Notes: generated from the sequence alone by a model not told the origin. A stretch of DNA of 5,710 nucleotides from Pyrinomonadaceae bacterium (GCA_013812565.1 JACCTF010000492.1:1-5710), one strand, 5' to 3'; positions 1-5,645 are shown, counted from the stretch's first letter. A program made the numbers and translations.

Positions 1-25
1 GGTAGTGGCTCATATAGGGGTGATC
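1..25. repeat. Terminal inverted repeat of the IS, transposase 3' side (IRR)
   Basis: The first 25 bases are the inverted complement of 768-792 with differences only at positions 14, 16 and 18. The stop codon of the InsB-like frame (TGA, 10-12 on the minus strand) lies inside this repeat. If the repeat extends further outward it cannot be seen, because the window begins here. Confidence 0.9.
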
Positions 26-507
26 GCTCGACTGCAGTTGTAGCGATGAAGGAACAACAGCAGACATGCTTCATGCATCACCACTGACTTCGAGAAGGAT
101 AAAGTCTGTCTGACGAAGCGTCCCAGCCGCTGTCGCAGCGTGTTATTCCATCGCTCCACATGCGCCGTCTGCCCGGATCTGATACCCACCCTCGTGTGTT
201 GTTCAGCAGGAATCACTGCCGCGTATGCTTTCCAGAAGTCACTGTCGCAGTGTGCTTCCCGGTAAGCTGCAGGGATTGCTTCCCACAGCTTGCGACACGC
301 CTTTTTGCTACGATCACCGACAGCATAGGCCACCACCTGCCGAGTGCGACGCGAGAGCGCAATCCAGATCCACTTCTTACGTGCTTTCTTGAGCACAAAT
401 GACCAGAGTTCATCGAGTTCCAGCGTGGTCGACTCTGCGTCAGTAGGATCGGGAGGCAACAAGGTTTCGCTCAGCGGGGGCAGTTGTGCTGCCTTTTTTT
501 GATCCAC
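10..507 (-). CDS. insB: IS1-family InsB-like transposase catalytic frame (expressed by -1 frameshift)
   Basis: This is the catalytic half of the IS1-type DDE transposase. Visible are the first acidic residue in LDELWSFV (D32, with W35), the second in SDFWKAY (D90) and the glutamate in HVERWNNTLRQRL (E118), followed by the conserved FSKSVVMHE segment (138-146). The open frame could start at a GTG at 507, but that codon lies inside the InsA-like gene with no evident ribosome site. The expected product is a fusion made by -1 slippage on the A7 run at 494-500: InsA residues 1-85 followed by K-A-A-Q-L, about 246 residues in total. Its TGA stop lies inside the terminal repeat. The frame is uninterrupted and all three catalytic residues are present, so an active enzyme is plausible. 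Confidence 0.9.
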   Translation of the reverse strand: MDQKKAAQLPPLSETLLPPDPTDAESTTLELDELWSFVLKKARKKWIWIALSRRTRQVVAYAVGDRSKKACRKLWEAIPAAYREAHCDSDFWKAYAAVIPAEQHTRVGIRSGQTAHVERWNNTLRQRLGRFVRQTLSFSKSVVMHEACLLLFLHRYNCSRAITPI

Positions 508-749
508 TTCGTGACGGTATTTCTGGAGACGCCAAAGGTGCGAGTCAGTCCACGCAAGGAGCTGCGTTCTTCGTAAGCTCGAAGAATCTCCTCACGGCGC
601 TCTTCGGGGTAAGCATTGCTTCCGGGATTCTCGCGGCTGCGACGACCACAGTTGTGACACAGGTAGCGCTGTTTGCCGTTTCTTGCAAGTCCGTTGCGAA
701 CGATGTTCTGGCTGTGGCAGTACTGACAAGATAGAGTAAAGGTGACCAT
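471..749 (-). CDS. insA: IS1-family InsA-like protein (zinc-finger/HTH DNA-binding frame)
   Basis: This 92-residue protein matches the size of IS1 InsA (91 aa). Residues 8-34 form a zinc-ribbon-like motif with Cys pairs C8-x2-C11 and C31-x2-C34. Residues about 66-84 form a helix-turn-helix ending VSRNTVTKWIKK. In IS1, InsA binds the terminal repeats and represses transposition, and its N-terminus supplies DNA binding to the InsAB' transposase. The ATG at 749 is chosen because the first zinc-binding cysteine follows seven residues later; no good Shine-Dalgarno sequence precedes it. The frame runs past the A7 run and ends at TGA 471-473, overlapping the InsB-like frame by 37 bases. Family assignment is firm. 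The repressor role is family knowledge, not seen directly. Confidence 0.88.
   Translation of the reverse strand: MVTFTLSCQYCHSQNIVRNGLARNGKQRYLCHNCGRRSRENPGSNAYPEERREEILRAYEERSSLRGLTRTFGVSRNTVTKWIKKRQHNCPR
493..501 (-). other. Probable programmed -1 frameshift site of the IS transposase
   Basis: On the minus strand the message reads AUC AAA AAA AGG in the InsA-like frame, with seven consecutive A at 494-500. Slipping back one base after the second AAA gives AAG GCA GCA CAA, which is the InsB-like frame. This corresponds to the A6C slippery site of IS1. The two frames overlap only around this point, as expected if it joins them. Confidence 0.8.
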
Positions 750-767
750 GCACGATAGAGATTAGCA

Positions 768-792
768 GATCACCTCCACATGAGCCACTACC
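768..792. repeat. Terminal inverted repeat of the IS, transposase 5' side (IRL)
   Basis: Read on the minus strand it begins GGTAGTGGCTCATGTGG and ends GGTGATC, matching the other end at 22 of 25 positions. It lies 18 bases upstream of the InsA-like ATG. In IS1 the transposase promoter sits in this end and is repressed by InsA binding; I see no convincing -35/-10 pair here, so that role is by analogy only. Confidence 0.9.
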
Positions 793-869
793 TTGGTCCG
801 ATACTCTTCTCGCACTACTCACTGAGCAATGGTGTGATGAAGCTCACCGCGCAGTACGTTGTGCGTTGA
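793..869. other. Spacer between the IS end and the sulfatase stop
   Basis: These 77 bases hold no supportable gene. The first 8-9 bases (TTGGTCCGA) would be one copy of the IS target duplication. I see no stem-loop followed by a T-run on the minus strand, so no intrinsic terminator for the sulfatase transcript can be placed here. Confidence 0.5.
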
Positions 870-1829
870 TCACTTAGCATACGGGATTTCCCCCTTCCGG
901 GCGTCCTCCGGCAACGGCACTTTGCTCAGGTCCTCCCCCTGCTGCAGCCGCCACGCCTTCAGCTGCTTGCGCAGTTCGGCCAAGACATCGGCATGGGCGG
1001 GGTTATGAGCGAGGTCATGTTGCTCCCATGTATCGTTCTTCAGATCGTAAAGCTCCTCCGCCGAACGGTATCGGAAACGGTGGATTACTTCTGCGGCACG
1101 CCCGTCCTTTTCCGCCAGCCGCACCCAGGAGTTCCAATAACCCCGACCGTCTTCGGTTGCTCCTTCACTCACGTGCGTCTTGTATGGCGTTTCAGGGGCG
1201 AGATTCAGAATAAGCTTATACCGCTCTGTTCGGATGCAGCGCATCGGAGAACGATTCATCTGCCCGTCTCCGGTATGGGAGGCGAACACTTCGTCCCGGT
1301 GCTTCTTTGACTTTCCCAGCAACACCTGCAGGAAGCTTCGCCCGTCTAGGTCGTTTGGTTTGTCTCCGCCAGCGGCTTGAATAAACGTAGGAAGCAGGTC
1401 CACCAAGCTCACGAGCGCCTGGCTGGTGCTGCCCTGCTTCACCATGCCGGGCCAACTCGCCAGCAGGGGCGCCCGGATGCCAGCATCGTAGAGGTTCCAC
1501 TTAGCGAAGGGGAACTGCGCACCCTGGTCCGCCGTATAGAGGAACAATGTCTCCTTCTCATACCCGTGCTTCTTGAGCGCCTCACGCACCTCACCCACCT
1601 GCCGGTCCATCCAGGTCACATCCGTGTAGTAACGGCTCCTTGCCGCCCGCATCTCCGGCGTGTCGAGTAGATACGGCGGAAGCTGAATCTTCTGCGGGTC
1701 GTAGTTGTCATTCTCCGGCCAGTAGACGTGCGGCGAATGAGAACAGACCACGAGGCACAGCGGCTGCTTCCGGTCATGCGCGGCCAGCAACTGGTCCACC
1801 GCCGCCGTGTTCAGGTCCGTCCAGAGCAC
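870..1829 (-). CDS. 3' fragment of the sulfamidase-like sulfatase (rest of catalytic domain and C-terminal domain)
   Basis: This 319-codon frame begins at a GTG (1829) that is really an internal valine codon with no ribosome site; separate translation is doubtful. It carries the catalytic-face histidines in SHSPHVYW (fragment residues 31 and 34), the second metal-binding site as YTADQGAQFPF (D101-Q102), K110 in AKWNLYDAG, and the C-terminal subdomain with SPMRCIRTERYKLILNL and the EELYDLKND block. It ends EIPYAK at TGA 870-872, which looks like the native terminus. The DQG in place of the commoner DNG is something I associate with this sulfamidase-like subgroup. The part is needed for activity but lacks the formylglycine cysteine. 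Confidence 0.78.
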   Translation of the reverse strand: MLWTDLNTAAVDQLLAAHDRKQPLCLVVCSHSPHVYWPENDNYDPQKIQLPPYLLDTPEMRAARSRYYTDVTWMDRQVGEVREALKKHGYEKETLFLYTADQGAQFPFAKWNLYDAGIRAPLLASWPGMVKQGSTSQALVSLVDLLPTFIQAAGGDKPNDLDGRSFLQVLLGKSKKHRDEVFASHTGDGQMNRSPMRCIRTERYKLILNLAPETPYKTHVSEGATEDGRGYWNSWVRLAEKDGRAAEVIHRFRYRSAEELYDLKNDTWEQHDLAHNPAHADVLAELRKQLKAWRLQQGEDLSKVPLPEDARKGEIPYAK

Positions 1830-2293
1830 ATGTTCTTGCCTGGAGGCATCACGTTAGAGTTCTTCAGATACTCGAATGGGAAAACAGGGCGTGGGCCGAT
1901 ATGCGTCTTACCGGCTAACACCACATGGTAGCCGAGTTCCTTCATGCGGTGGGGCAGCGTCCGAAGCTCATCGCGGACGAGGCTATGGTTGGCGTGTGCG
2001 CCGTTCCTGAAAGGAAATAGGCCGGTGTAGATGGCGGAGCGTGACGGCGTGCAGGTGGGAGAGGCGGCGAAGGCTGCATCGAACCGCATCCCTTCACGCG
2101 CGAGCCTGTCTAGGTTCGGCGTCTGTACGTCCTTCGCGCCGTAAGGTCCAGCATCGTGCCAGGTATGATCGTCGGACATGAACAGCACGATGTGCGGGCG
2201 CTTATGGCTCCGACCGCTCGTTGTATTTGCTTGGAGTGCGTGCGCCAGAAGCAGCACACATAGGGGGGTGAAGAGGCAATGAATGCATCTCAT
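1811..2293 (-). CDS. 5' fragment of the sulfamidase-like sulfatase (signal peptide and active-site Cys)
   Basis: This 160-codon frame holds a signal peptide (about residues 1-22, hydrophobic core LFTPLCVLLLAHAL, possible cleavage after ALQA), the first metal-binding pair D41-D42 in MSDDHTW, the C81-T-P-S-R85 motif, and the K129-x-H131 pair in AGKTHIG. In this family the cysteine is converted to formylglycine, which attacks the sulfate ester or sulfamate. The stretch from SPTCTPSR to FRNGAHANHS is characteristic of heparan N-sulfatase relatives. The ATG at 2293 is supported by GAGGT at 2302-2306, eight bases upstream. The last six residues (MCSGRT) lie past the break and are unlikely to be native. 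On its own the fragment lacks the second half of the active site and should be inactive. Confidence 0.8.
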   Translation of the reverse strand: MRCIHCLFTPLCVLLLAHALQANTTSGRSHKRPHIVLFMSDDHTWHDAGPYGAKDVQTPNLDRLAREGMRFDAAFAASPTCTPSRSAIYTGLFPFRNGAHANHSLVRDELRTLPHRMKELGYHVVLAGKTHIGPRPVFPFEYLKNSNVMPPGKNMCSGRT

Positions 2294-2301
2294 TGTCGAT
2301 G

Positions 2302-2306
2302 ACCTC
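2302..2306 (-). promoter_or_regulatory. Ribosome binding site of the sulfamidase-like gene
   Basis: GAGGT on the minus strand lies eight bases ahead of the ATG at 2293, inside the 29-base gap after the preceding stop. It decides the start and suggests translation from a shared transcript. Confidence 0.6.
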
Positions 2307-2322
2307 AGTTGTGCGAAATTTC

Positions 2323-3738
2323 CTACTTGGGAAGCGTTTCATTCCACGAGAGCGCCGACTTGCGGAGTCGCTCAACAATCTCTGGACGCTTTGCCGCGAG
2401 GTTCTCTGTTTCGGATGGGTCCTTCAAAAGGTTATAAAGCTGGGGGCGGGAACCGTCCTCTTGGATCAACAGTTTCCATGCTCCTTCACGGATGGCAAGG
2501 TCAGGCCAGCGGTCCTCCGGCGGTCCCGGCCTATCCGGTGGTCGCTTCCAGAAGAGCGACTTGCTCCGTGACGCGGCGGCCTTACCCAGTAGTGCTGCAC
2601 TCATTTCAACTCCGTCGAAGTTTGCAGCGGATCGAAGATCAACACCCGCAAGTCGGAGCAGTGATGGCACGAGGTCTACCGAGGAGAGTACTGTAAATTC
2701 GTCCCTGGTGCCGCGCTTGCTCGCCGGAATCAATCCCGGTCCCCAGACGATGAGCGGTTCGCGAATGCCGCCCTCGTAAAGCATACCCTTCGCGCCGCGC
2801 AAAGGTCCGGCTGAGCCGGCGCCCGGCTCAGGGCCATTGTCGCTGGTGACGAGGATCAGCGTGTTGTCGCGGAGTTTGGCGTTGCCCCTGACGTAGTCAA
2901 AGAGCGGGCCGAGTTGAGCGTCCATATTCGCAAGCACCCCTTGGTAGAGCGCCCGCTTGCTGCCGTCGCCGCGCAACTCCTTCGGCGGGAAGAAGGGTGA
3001 GTGAACGTCATCCGGCCAGAGGTTCACATAGAACGGTTTGCCGTCGGCTTCCGCTTGCCTGATGAACTCCAGCGCCCGGTCAACAAAGATTCGTGTCACC
3101 TGACAACGGTCCATCCAGGTCACCTTACCGCGACCGAGTTGCTCGCTCGCCACGCCAAGACCTGCTTTACGAATTGGCGTGCCGTCGTGCGGGTCGAAGA
3201 GTGGCAGAACACGATCTCCCAACCCTTCAAACTGAGTGAGCGAGGCTTGGAAGCCATACTCGGAGATGAGCGGCGCTTCGCCCACATCGCGCCCACCGCC
3301 CATGTGCCACTTACCGAAGTGCCCGGTCTTGTAGCCGCCTTTAGAAAGAAAGCGGGCGAGGGTGGGAGCCGCCGGATCTAGGAACTGAGCCATCCCGCGG
3401 CGCTGATTCAGTTCGCGGTTATCGATGTAAGAGGTGATGCGCCACCGAGCAGGATACTGACCCGTAGTCAGAGCAGTGCGGGAGGGTGAACAGATTGGCG
3501 AGTTGACGTAATACTGCGCGAAGTGGATGCCCTCTGCGGCGAGGCGGTCAACATTCTCGGTCTTGACTTTCTTGTTGCCATAACTAGAGAAGTCAGCATA
3601 GCCCAGGTCGTCGACCAGGACTACAATCACGTTCGGACGCTTCGGCTTCGCTCCCGCTCTTTGGGTGTTTCCTCTAGCTACGGTGGACGGCAGCGTGCCA
3701 ATCAGCAGTATTAGGATTACAAGCGTAGAGCGTATCAC
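2323..3738 (-). CDS. Secreted Cys-type sulfatase, GALNS/arylsulfatase A-like
   Basis: This 471-residue enzyme should hydrolyse a sulfate ester, probably on a polysaccharide, outside the cytoplasm. Residues 1-21 are a signal peptide (core LVILILLIGTL). The N-terminal catalytic domain shows the metal pair D43-D44 in VDDLGYAD, C83-S-P-S-R87 for formylglycine, K143-W-H145 in GHFGKWHMGGGRDV, H246 in DDVHSPFF, D300-N301 in TSDNGPEPG and K317 in GAKGMLYEGG; a C-terminal subdomain with AIREGAWKLLIQ and LYNLLKDPSE follows. The MGGGRDV-EAP variant and the shape of the protein suggest a bacterial N-acetylgalactosamine-6-sulfatase-like subgroup, but the true substrate is unknown. The start is a GTG at 3738: an in-frame TGA at 3745-3747 rules out anything further upstream, and a later start would lose the signal peptide. 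It is preceded only by GAGG at a short 4-base spacing. The sulfamidase-like gene follows after 29 bases, so the two are probably co-transcribed. Confidence 0.9.
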   Translation of the reverse strand: MIRSTLVILILLIGTLPSTVARGNTQRAGAKPKRPNVIVVLVDDLGYADFSSYGNKKVKTENVDRLAAEGIHFAQYYVNSPICSPSRTALTTGQYPARWRITSYIDNRELNQRRGMAQFLDPAAPTLARFLSKGGYKTGHFGKWHMGGGRDVGEAPLISEYGFQASLTQFEGLGDRVLPLFDPHDGTPIRKAGLGVASEQLGRGKVTWMDRCQVTRIFVDRALEFIRQAEADGKPFYVNLWPDDVHSPFFPPKELRGDGSKRALYQGVLANMDAQLGPLFDYVRGNAKLRDNTLILVTSDNGPEPGAGSAGPLRGAKGMLYEGGIREPLIVWGPGLIPASKRGTRDEFTVLSSVDLVPSLLRLAGVDLRSAANFDGVEMSAALLGKAAASRSKSLFWKRPPDRPGPPEDRWPDLAIREGAWKLLIQEDGSRPQLYNLLKDPSETENLAAKRPEIVERLRKSALSWNETLPK

Positions 3739-3742
3739 GATG

Positions 3743-3779
3743 CCTCATTTCCCGAAGCTCCTGCGTCTTGGTGCAGGAG
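3743..3779 (-). promoter_or_regulatory. Ribosome-binding region with a Shine-Dalgarno-masking hairpin
   Basis: On the minus strand CTCCTGC (3779-3773) and GCAGGAG (3764-3758) form a perfect 7-bp stem with an 8-base loop. The 3' arm contains AGGAG, the best Shine-Dalgarno sequence in the leader, so the stem would hide it. AGGAG stands nine bases ahead of an ATG at 3748 that is out of frame with the sulfatase, and 19 bases ahead of the sulfatase GTG at 3738. A weaker GAGG (3743-3746) lies four bases from the GTG. The stem is seen in the sequence; a regulatory role is inferred. Confidence 0.4.
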
Positions 3780-3790
3780 ATTATTCCATT

Positions 3791-3818
3791 GCGGTGGCTG
3801 GCGTTTGCTAACCACCGC
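3791..3818 (-). other. Perfect 7-bp inverted repeat in the leader (possible RNA stem-loop)
   Basis: GCGGTGG and CCACCGC are separated by 14 bases and lie about 53-80 bases ahead of the GTG start. The GC-rich stem could form in the leader RNA just upstream of the Shine-Dalgarno-masking stem. There is no following T-run, so it is not a terminator. The function is unknown. Confidence 0.35.
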
Positions 3819-3875
3819 TTACCCAAATACGAGGTCACTGCATACAAGATAAAGGCCTTCGCCAGTCTACCAACA

Positions 3876-3881
3876 ATTATA
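3876..3881 (-). promoter_or_regulatory. Possible -10 box (TATAAT) for the 2323-3738 sulfatase
   Basis: A perfect TATAAT occurs on the minus strand about 137 bases upstream of the GTG. No good TTGACA-like hexamer is found at 16-18 bases spacing (AATACT at 17), so the call rests on the -10 alone. It overlaps one arm of the CAACAAT/ATTGTTG inverted repeat, which could act as an operator. Transcription from here would place both leader hairpins in the mRNA. Confidence 0.25.
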
Positions 3882-4154
3882 GACCGATTTCAGAAGTCAG
3901 TATTGTTGAAGCCTCTGAAAGCGTTGTTATCATAACTACTGAAGCGGCGAAGCGGTATTTGAATTTACCCGTGTCCTTGAAAGGCACGGTTTGCACAGAA
4001 GGTGCTCGCGCGACGCAGATGCAGCTCGCGGCTACATTTCGTAAAGGACTCAGCTAAGTCATCTCGCCGCTCACGCATCAGAAAGCCCCAGTAGTTACTT
4101 GTTTTCGCCGTCGCTCGTTCTGGGCCATAGCCTCACTTGCAAATCTCAGTTAGT

Positions 4155-5636
4155 TCATTCTTTTGGATTATGTTTCGTGCGATTGAATGTTACTCCTGCA
4201 CCCCACACTTTCGGTGACTTGAAACTAGGCACTTTCGGCTTGATATTTGGTGCAACGGCTTGGGCAGCGAGCGCGTCGTAGCGTGCGCGAAGTTGCTTAA
4301 CCTTTTCCGGATTCGCGTCAGCCAGATTGTGCTTCTCAGCCGAATCATTGGCAAGATTGAAAAGCTCGACACTGTCTCGTGATCTTGCGCCTCGCCTTAC
4401 GCTTTCACTCTCATTCACTTCATCATTATGGCCGTCGCCGTTGAGAACAAGTTTCCATTCACCTACCCGAATCGCACCTGTGTTTGGCGTAGCGTTAATC
4501 AGAATCTCTTCGTGCGGTGAAGCTTTGCCTTCGCCAATCGCCACCCACGCATCGCGTCCGTCGAGCGGCAGTCTCTGCTTCAAAGATGCACCCGCGAGCT
4601 TCAGCAACGTCGGATACCAATCCACCATATGCAGCGGTTGATCGACGCTCGAACCGGGATTGATGCGTCCTTCCCATGTCGCGAACGCTGCCACGCGCAC
4701 GCCTCCCTCGTAGAGCGTGCCCTTGCCTGCACGCAGCGGCCCGTTGTCTGTCACGCGTCCTGGCGCAGGACCGCCGTTGTCGCTCGAGAAGATGATGAGC
4801 GTGTTTTTGCGCTGGCCCTTTTCGTCAAGTGCGGCGATGATCTGCCCGACCGCTTCATCCATCGCCGCCAACATCCCGGCATAAGTGCGGCGTGGCTCCT
4901 TCAAATGACTGTATGGCTCTTTGTACTTCTCCGGCACTTGGTGCGGGGCATGAACGGCGTTGAAGGGAACGTAGAGAAAGAACGGCTTAGTGCCCGCGTT
5001 GTCGTGGACGAACTTGACAGCTTCCTTAGCCAGCAGGTGCGTGCTGTAGCCTTCGTCGTAACTGGCTTTGTCATTACGGTGCCAATCGTGACCGCCATCG
5101 CGTTCGTGCGTGAAGTAATCTATCGCCCCGTTGTAGTGGCCGTACTGATGATCGAAGCCGCGCGCTGTCGGCAGGTATGCGCGTTGGAAATGTCCGAGAT
5201 GCCACTTGCCACTAATCATCGTGACATACCCGGCGTCCTTCAAAGCCTGTGGCAGCGTGCGCTCTTCAAGCGGCAACCCATATTGCGCCCATGGACGCAC
5301 GACGCCAACCTGCAGGCCGTGGCGCATCGGGTAACGTCCCGTCATCAAAGCTGCGCGCGTCGGAGAGCAAACCGGTTGCACATAAAACTGTGCTAGCCGC
5401 GCTCCCGAGGCAGCCAGCCGGTCGAGGTGCGGCGTTTTAATGTCTTTGCCGCCATTGAAGCCGACATCTGCATAACCAAGATCATCAGCCAGAATGAAAA
5501 TAATATTCGGCTTTACTGTTTGCGTGGGCTTAGACGCTTTCCCGAATATACCGCTCGGAAAAAACAACAGAGCGGAAGCGATTAACAAGCCTGCGGCAAT
5601 TCGATGCGGTGCTCTCCACTGTGATTTTGGGTTCAT
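4155..5636 (-). CDS. Secreted arylsulfatase B-like sulfatase (N-acetylgalactosamine-4-sulfatase type)
   Basis: This is a 493-residue Cys-type sulfatase. In this numbering: signal peptide about residues 1-33 (K4, R7 and R11 ahead of core AAGLLIASALLFF), metal pair D51-D52 in ILADDLGYADVGF, C90-S-P-T-R94 for formylglycine, K144-W-H146 in SGKWHLGH, H229 in FNAVHAPHQ, D286-N287 in SSDNGGPAPG and K305 in RAGKGTLYEGG. The C-terminal subdomain has AIRVGEWKLVLNG and VELFNLANDSAEKHNL. The NGGKDIKTPHLD and ARGFDHQYGHYNGAIDYFTHE stretches resemble arylsulfatase B. Such enzymes remove sulfate esters, in animals from GalNAc-4-sulfate; the bacterial substrate is not known. I start at the ATG at 5636 because GAGGA (5641-5645) precedes it closely and it leads straight into the signal peptide. 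A TTG at 5663 would add nine residues with no good ribosome site. The upstream gene ends 38 bases before, so this gene is probably inside an operon. Confidence 0.92.
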   Translation of the reverse strand: MNPKSQWRAPHRIAAGLLIASALLFFPSGIFGKASKPTQTVKPNIIFILADDLGYADVGFNGGKDIKTPHLDRLAASGARLAQFYVQPVCSPTRAALMTGRYPMRHGLQVGVVRPWAQYGLPLEERTLPQALKDAGYVTMISGKWHLGHFQRAYLPTARGFDHQYGHYNGAIDYFTHERDGGHDWHRNDKASYDEGYSTHLLAKEAVKFVHDNAGTKPFFLYVPFNAVHAPHQVPEKYKEPYSHLKEPRRTYAGMLAAMDEAVGQIIAALDEKGQRKNTLIIFSSDNGGPAPGRVTDNGPLRAGKGTLYEGGVRVAAFATWEGRINPGSSVDQPLHMVDWYPTLLKLAGASLKQRLPLDGRDAWVAIGEGKASPHEEILINATPNTGAIRVGEWKLVLNGDGHNDEVNESESVRRGARSRDSVELFNLANDSAEKHNLADANPEKVKQLRARYDALAAQAVAPNIKPKVPSFKSPKVWGAGVTFNRTKHNPKE

Positions 5637-5640
5637 TGAT

Positions 5641-5645
5641 TCCTC
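5641..5645 (-). promoter_or_regulatory. Ribosome binding site deciding the start of the arylsulfatase B-like gene
   Basis: GAGGA on the minus strand stands four bases ahead of the ATG at 5636. This favours that start over the TTG at 5663, which has only a weak GGA upstream. Confidence 0.55.

Larger units (their letters stand above)
1..792 (-). mobile_element. Complete IS1-family insertion sequence, 792 bp
   Basis: The element is bounded by imperfect 25-bp inverted repeats at 1-25 and 768-792 that match at 22 of 25 positions; both outer ends begin GGTAGTGGCTCAT. Inside lie two overlapping minus-strand frames, an InsA-like zinc-finger/HTH protein and an InsB-like DDE catalytic protein, joined by a run of seven A on the coding strand. 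Size, gene order and the -1 overlap fit IS1 (768 bp, InsA plus the InsAB' fusion). Both frames are open and the catalytic residues are present, so the element looks intact and potentially active. IS1 elements usually duplicate 8-9 bp of target; the bases after the right end are TTGGTCCGA (793-801), but the other flank lies outside the window. The window starts exactly at the outer base of the element, which may mark a contig break at a repeated sequence. Insertion is downstream of the sulfatases and interrupts no gene visible here. Confidence 0.92.
870..2293 (-). pseudogene. Heparan N-sulfatase (sulfamidase)-like sulfatase gene, split by a single-base frameshift
   Basis: The two open frames at 1811-2293 and 870-1829 are halves of one sulfatase. 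The 5' frame is homologous-looking up to PPGKN (residue 154) and then reads five unrelated residues to a stop; the 3' frame takes over immediately in -1 register. Adding one G beside position 1832 on the plus strand turns AAC-ATG-TGC into AAC-CAT-GTG and yields a continuous 474-residue protein reading GKNHVLWTDLN, a normal sulfatase length. In the restored numbering the key residues are D41/D42 (metal), C81-T-P-S-R85 (formylglycine site), K129 and H131, H186 and H189, D256-Q257 and K265. A signal peptide is present. The gene is the last of the cluster, 29 bases after the GALNS-like gene. It may be a true pseudogene, a recent polymorphism or a sequencing/assembly error; the intact quality of both halves favours a recent change or an error. 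Confidence 0.85.
3739..4154. other. 416-base intergenic region / leader of the 2323-3738 sulfatase
   Basis: No convincing gene lies here. It holds several inverted repeats: the ribosome-site stem at 3758-3779, a perfect 7-bp pair GCGGTGG/CCACCGC (3791-3797 and 3812-3818, 14-base loop), CAACAAT/ATTGTTG (3871-3877 and 3902-3908), a bulged stem CCGTG-T-CCT/AGG-CACGG (3969-3989), and a near-palindrome GACTCAGCTAAGTC (4047-4060). A direct repeat GAAGCGG-C-GAAGCGG is at 3941-3955. None of the stems is followed by a T-run, so no terminator can be called after the stop at 4155. An open plus-strand frame without a start codon spans 3812-4057. Its size compared with the 29- and 38-base gaps elsewhere suggests that the 2323-3738 gene has its own promoter. 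Confidence 0.55.

Noticed and set aside
213..822. Extra open frames inside the IS on both strands
   Set aside because: They overlap the InsA/InsB-like frames and show no motifs; IS1-type elements need only the two frames listed.
1811..1835. Programmed frameshifting in the split sulfatase
   Set aside because: The site lacks a slippery heptamer or a long mononucleotide run, and sulfatases are not known to use recoding; an indel is simpler.
993..1931. Several plus-strand open frames of about 60-105 codons over the sulfamidase-like gene
   Set aside because: They overlap one another and mirror the real coding strand, with no family resemblance or ribosome sites.
3941..3955. Tandem GAAGCGG repeat as the start of a repeat array
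   Set aside because: Only two 7-base copies occur, with no further units or CRISPR-like spacing.
3969..3989. Bulged stem-loop CCGTG-T-CCT/AGG-CACGG as a terminator for the 4155-5636 gene
   Set aside because: It is about 165 bases past the stop and is followed on the minus strand by GGGTAAATTC rather than a T-run.
4629..5396. Long plus-strand open frame (255 codons) opposite the arylsulfatase B-like gene
   Set aside because: It lies wholly antisense to a well-supported sulfatase, has no recognisable domain and its sequence looks like a codon-bias shadow.
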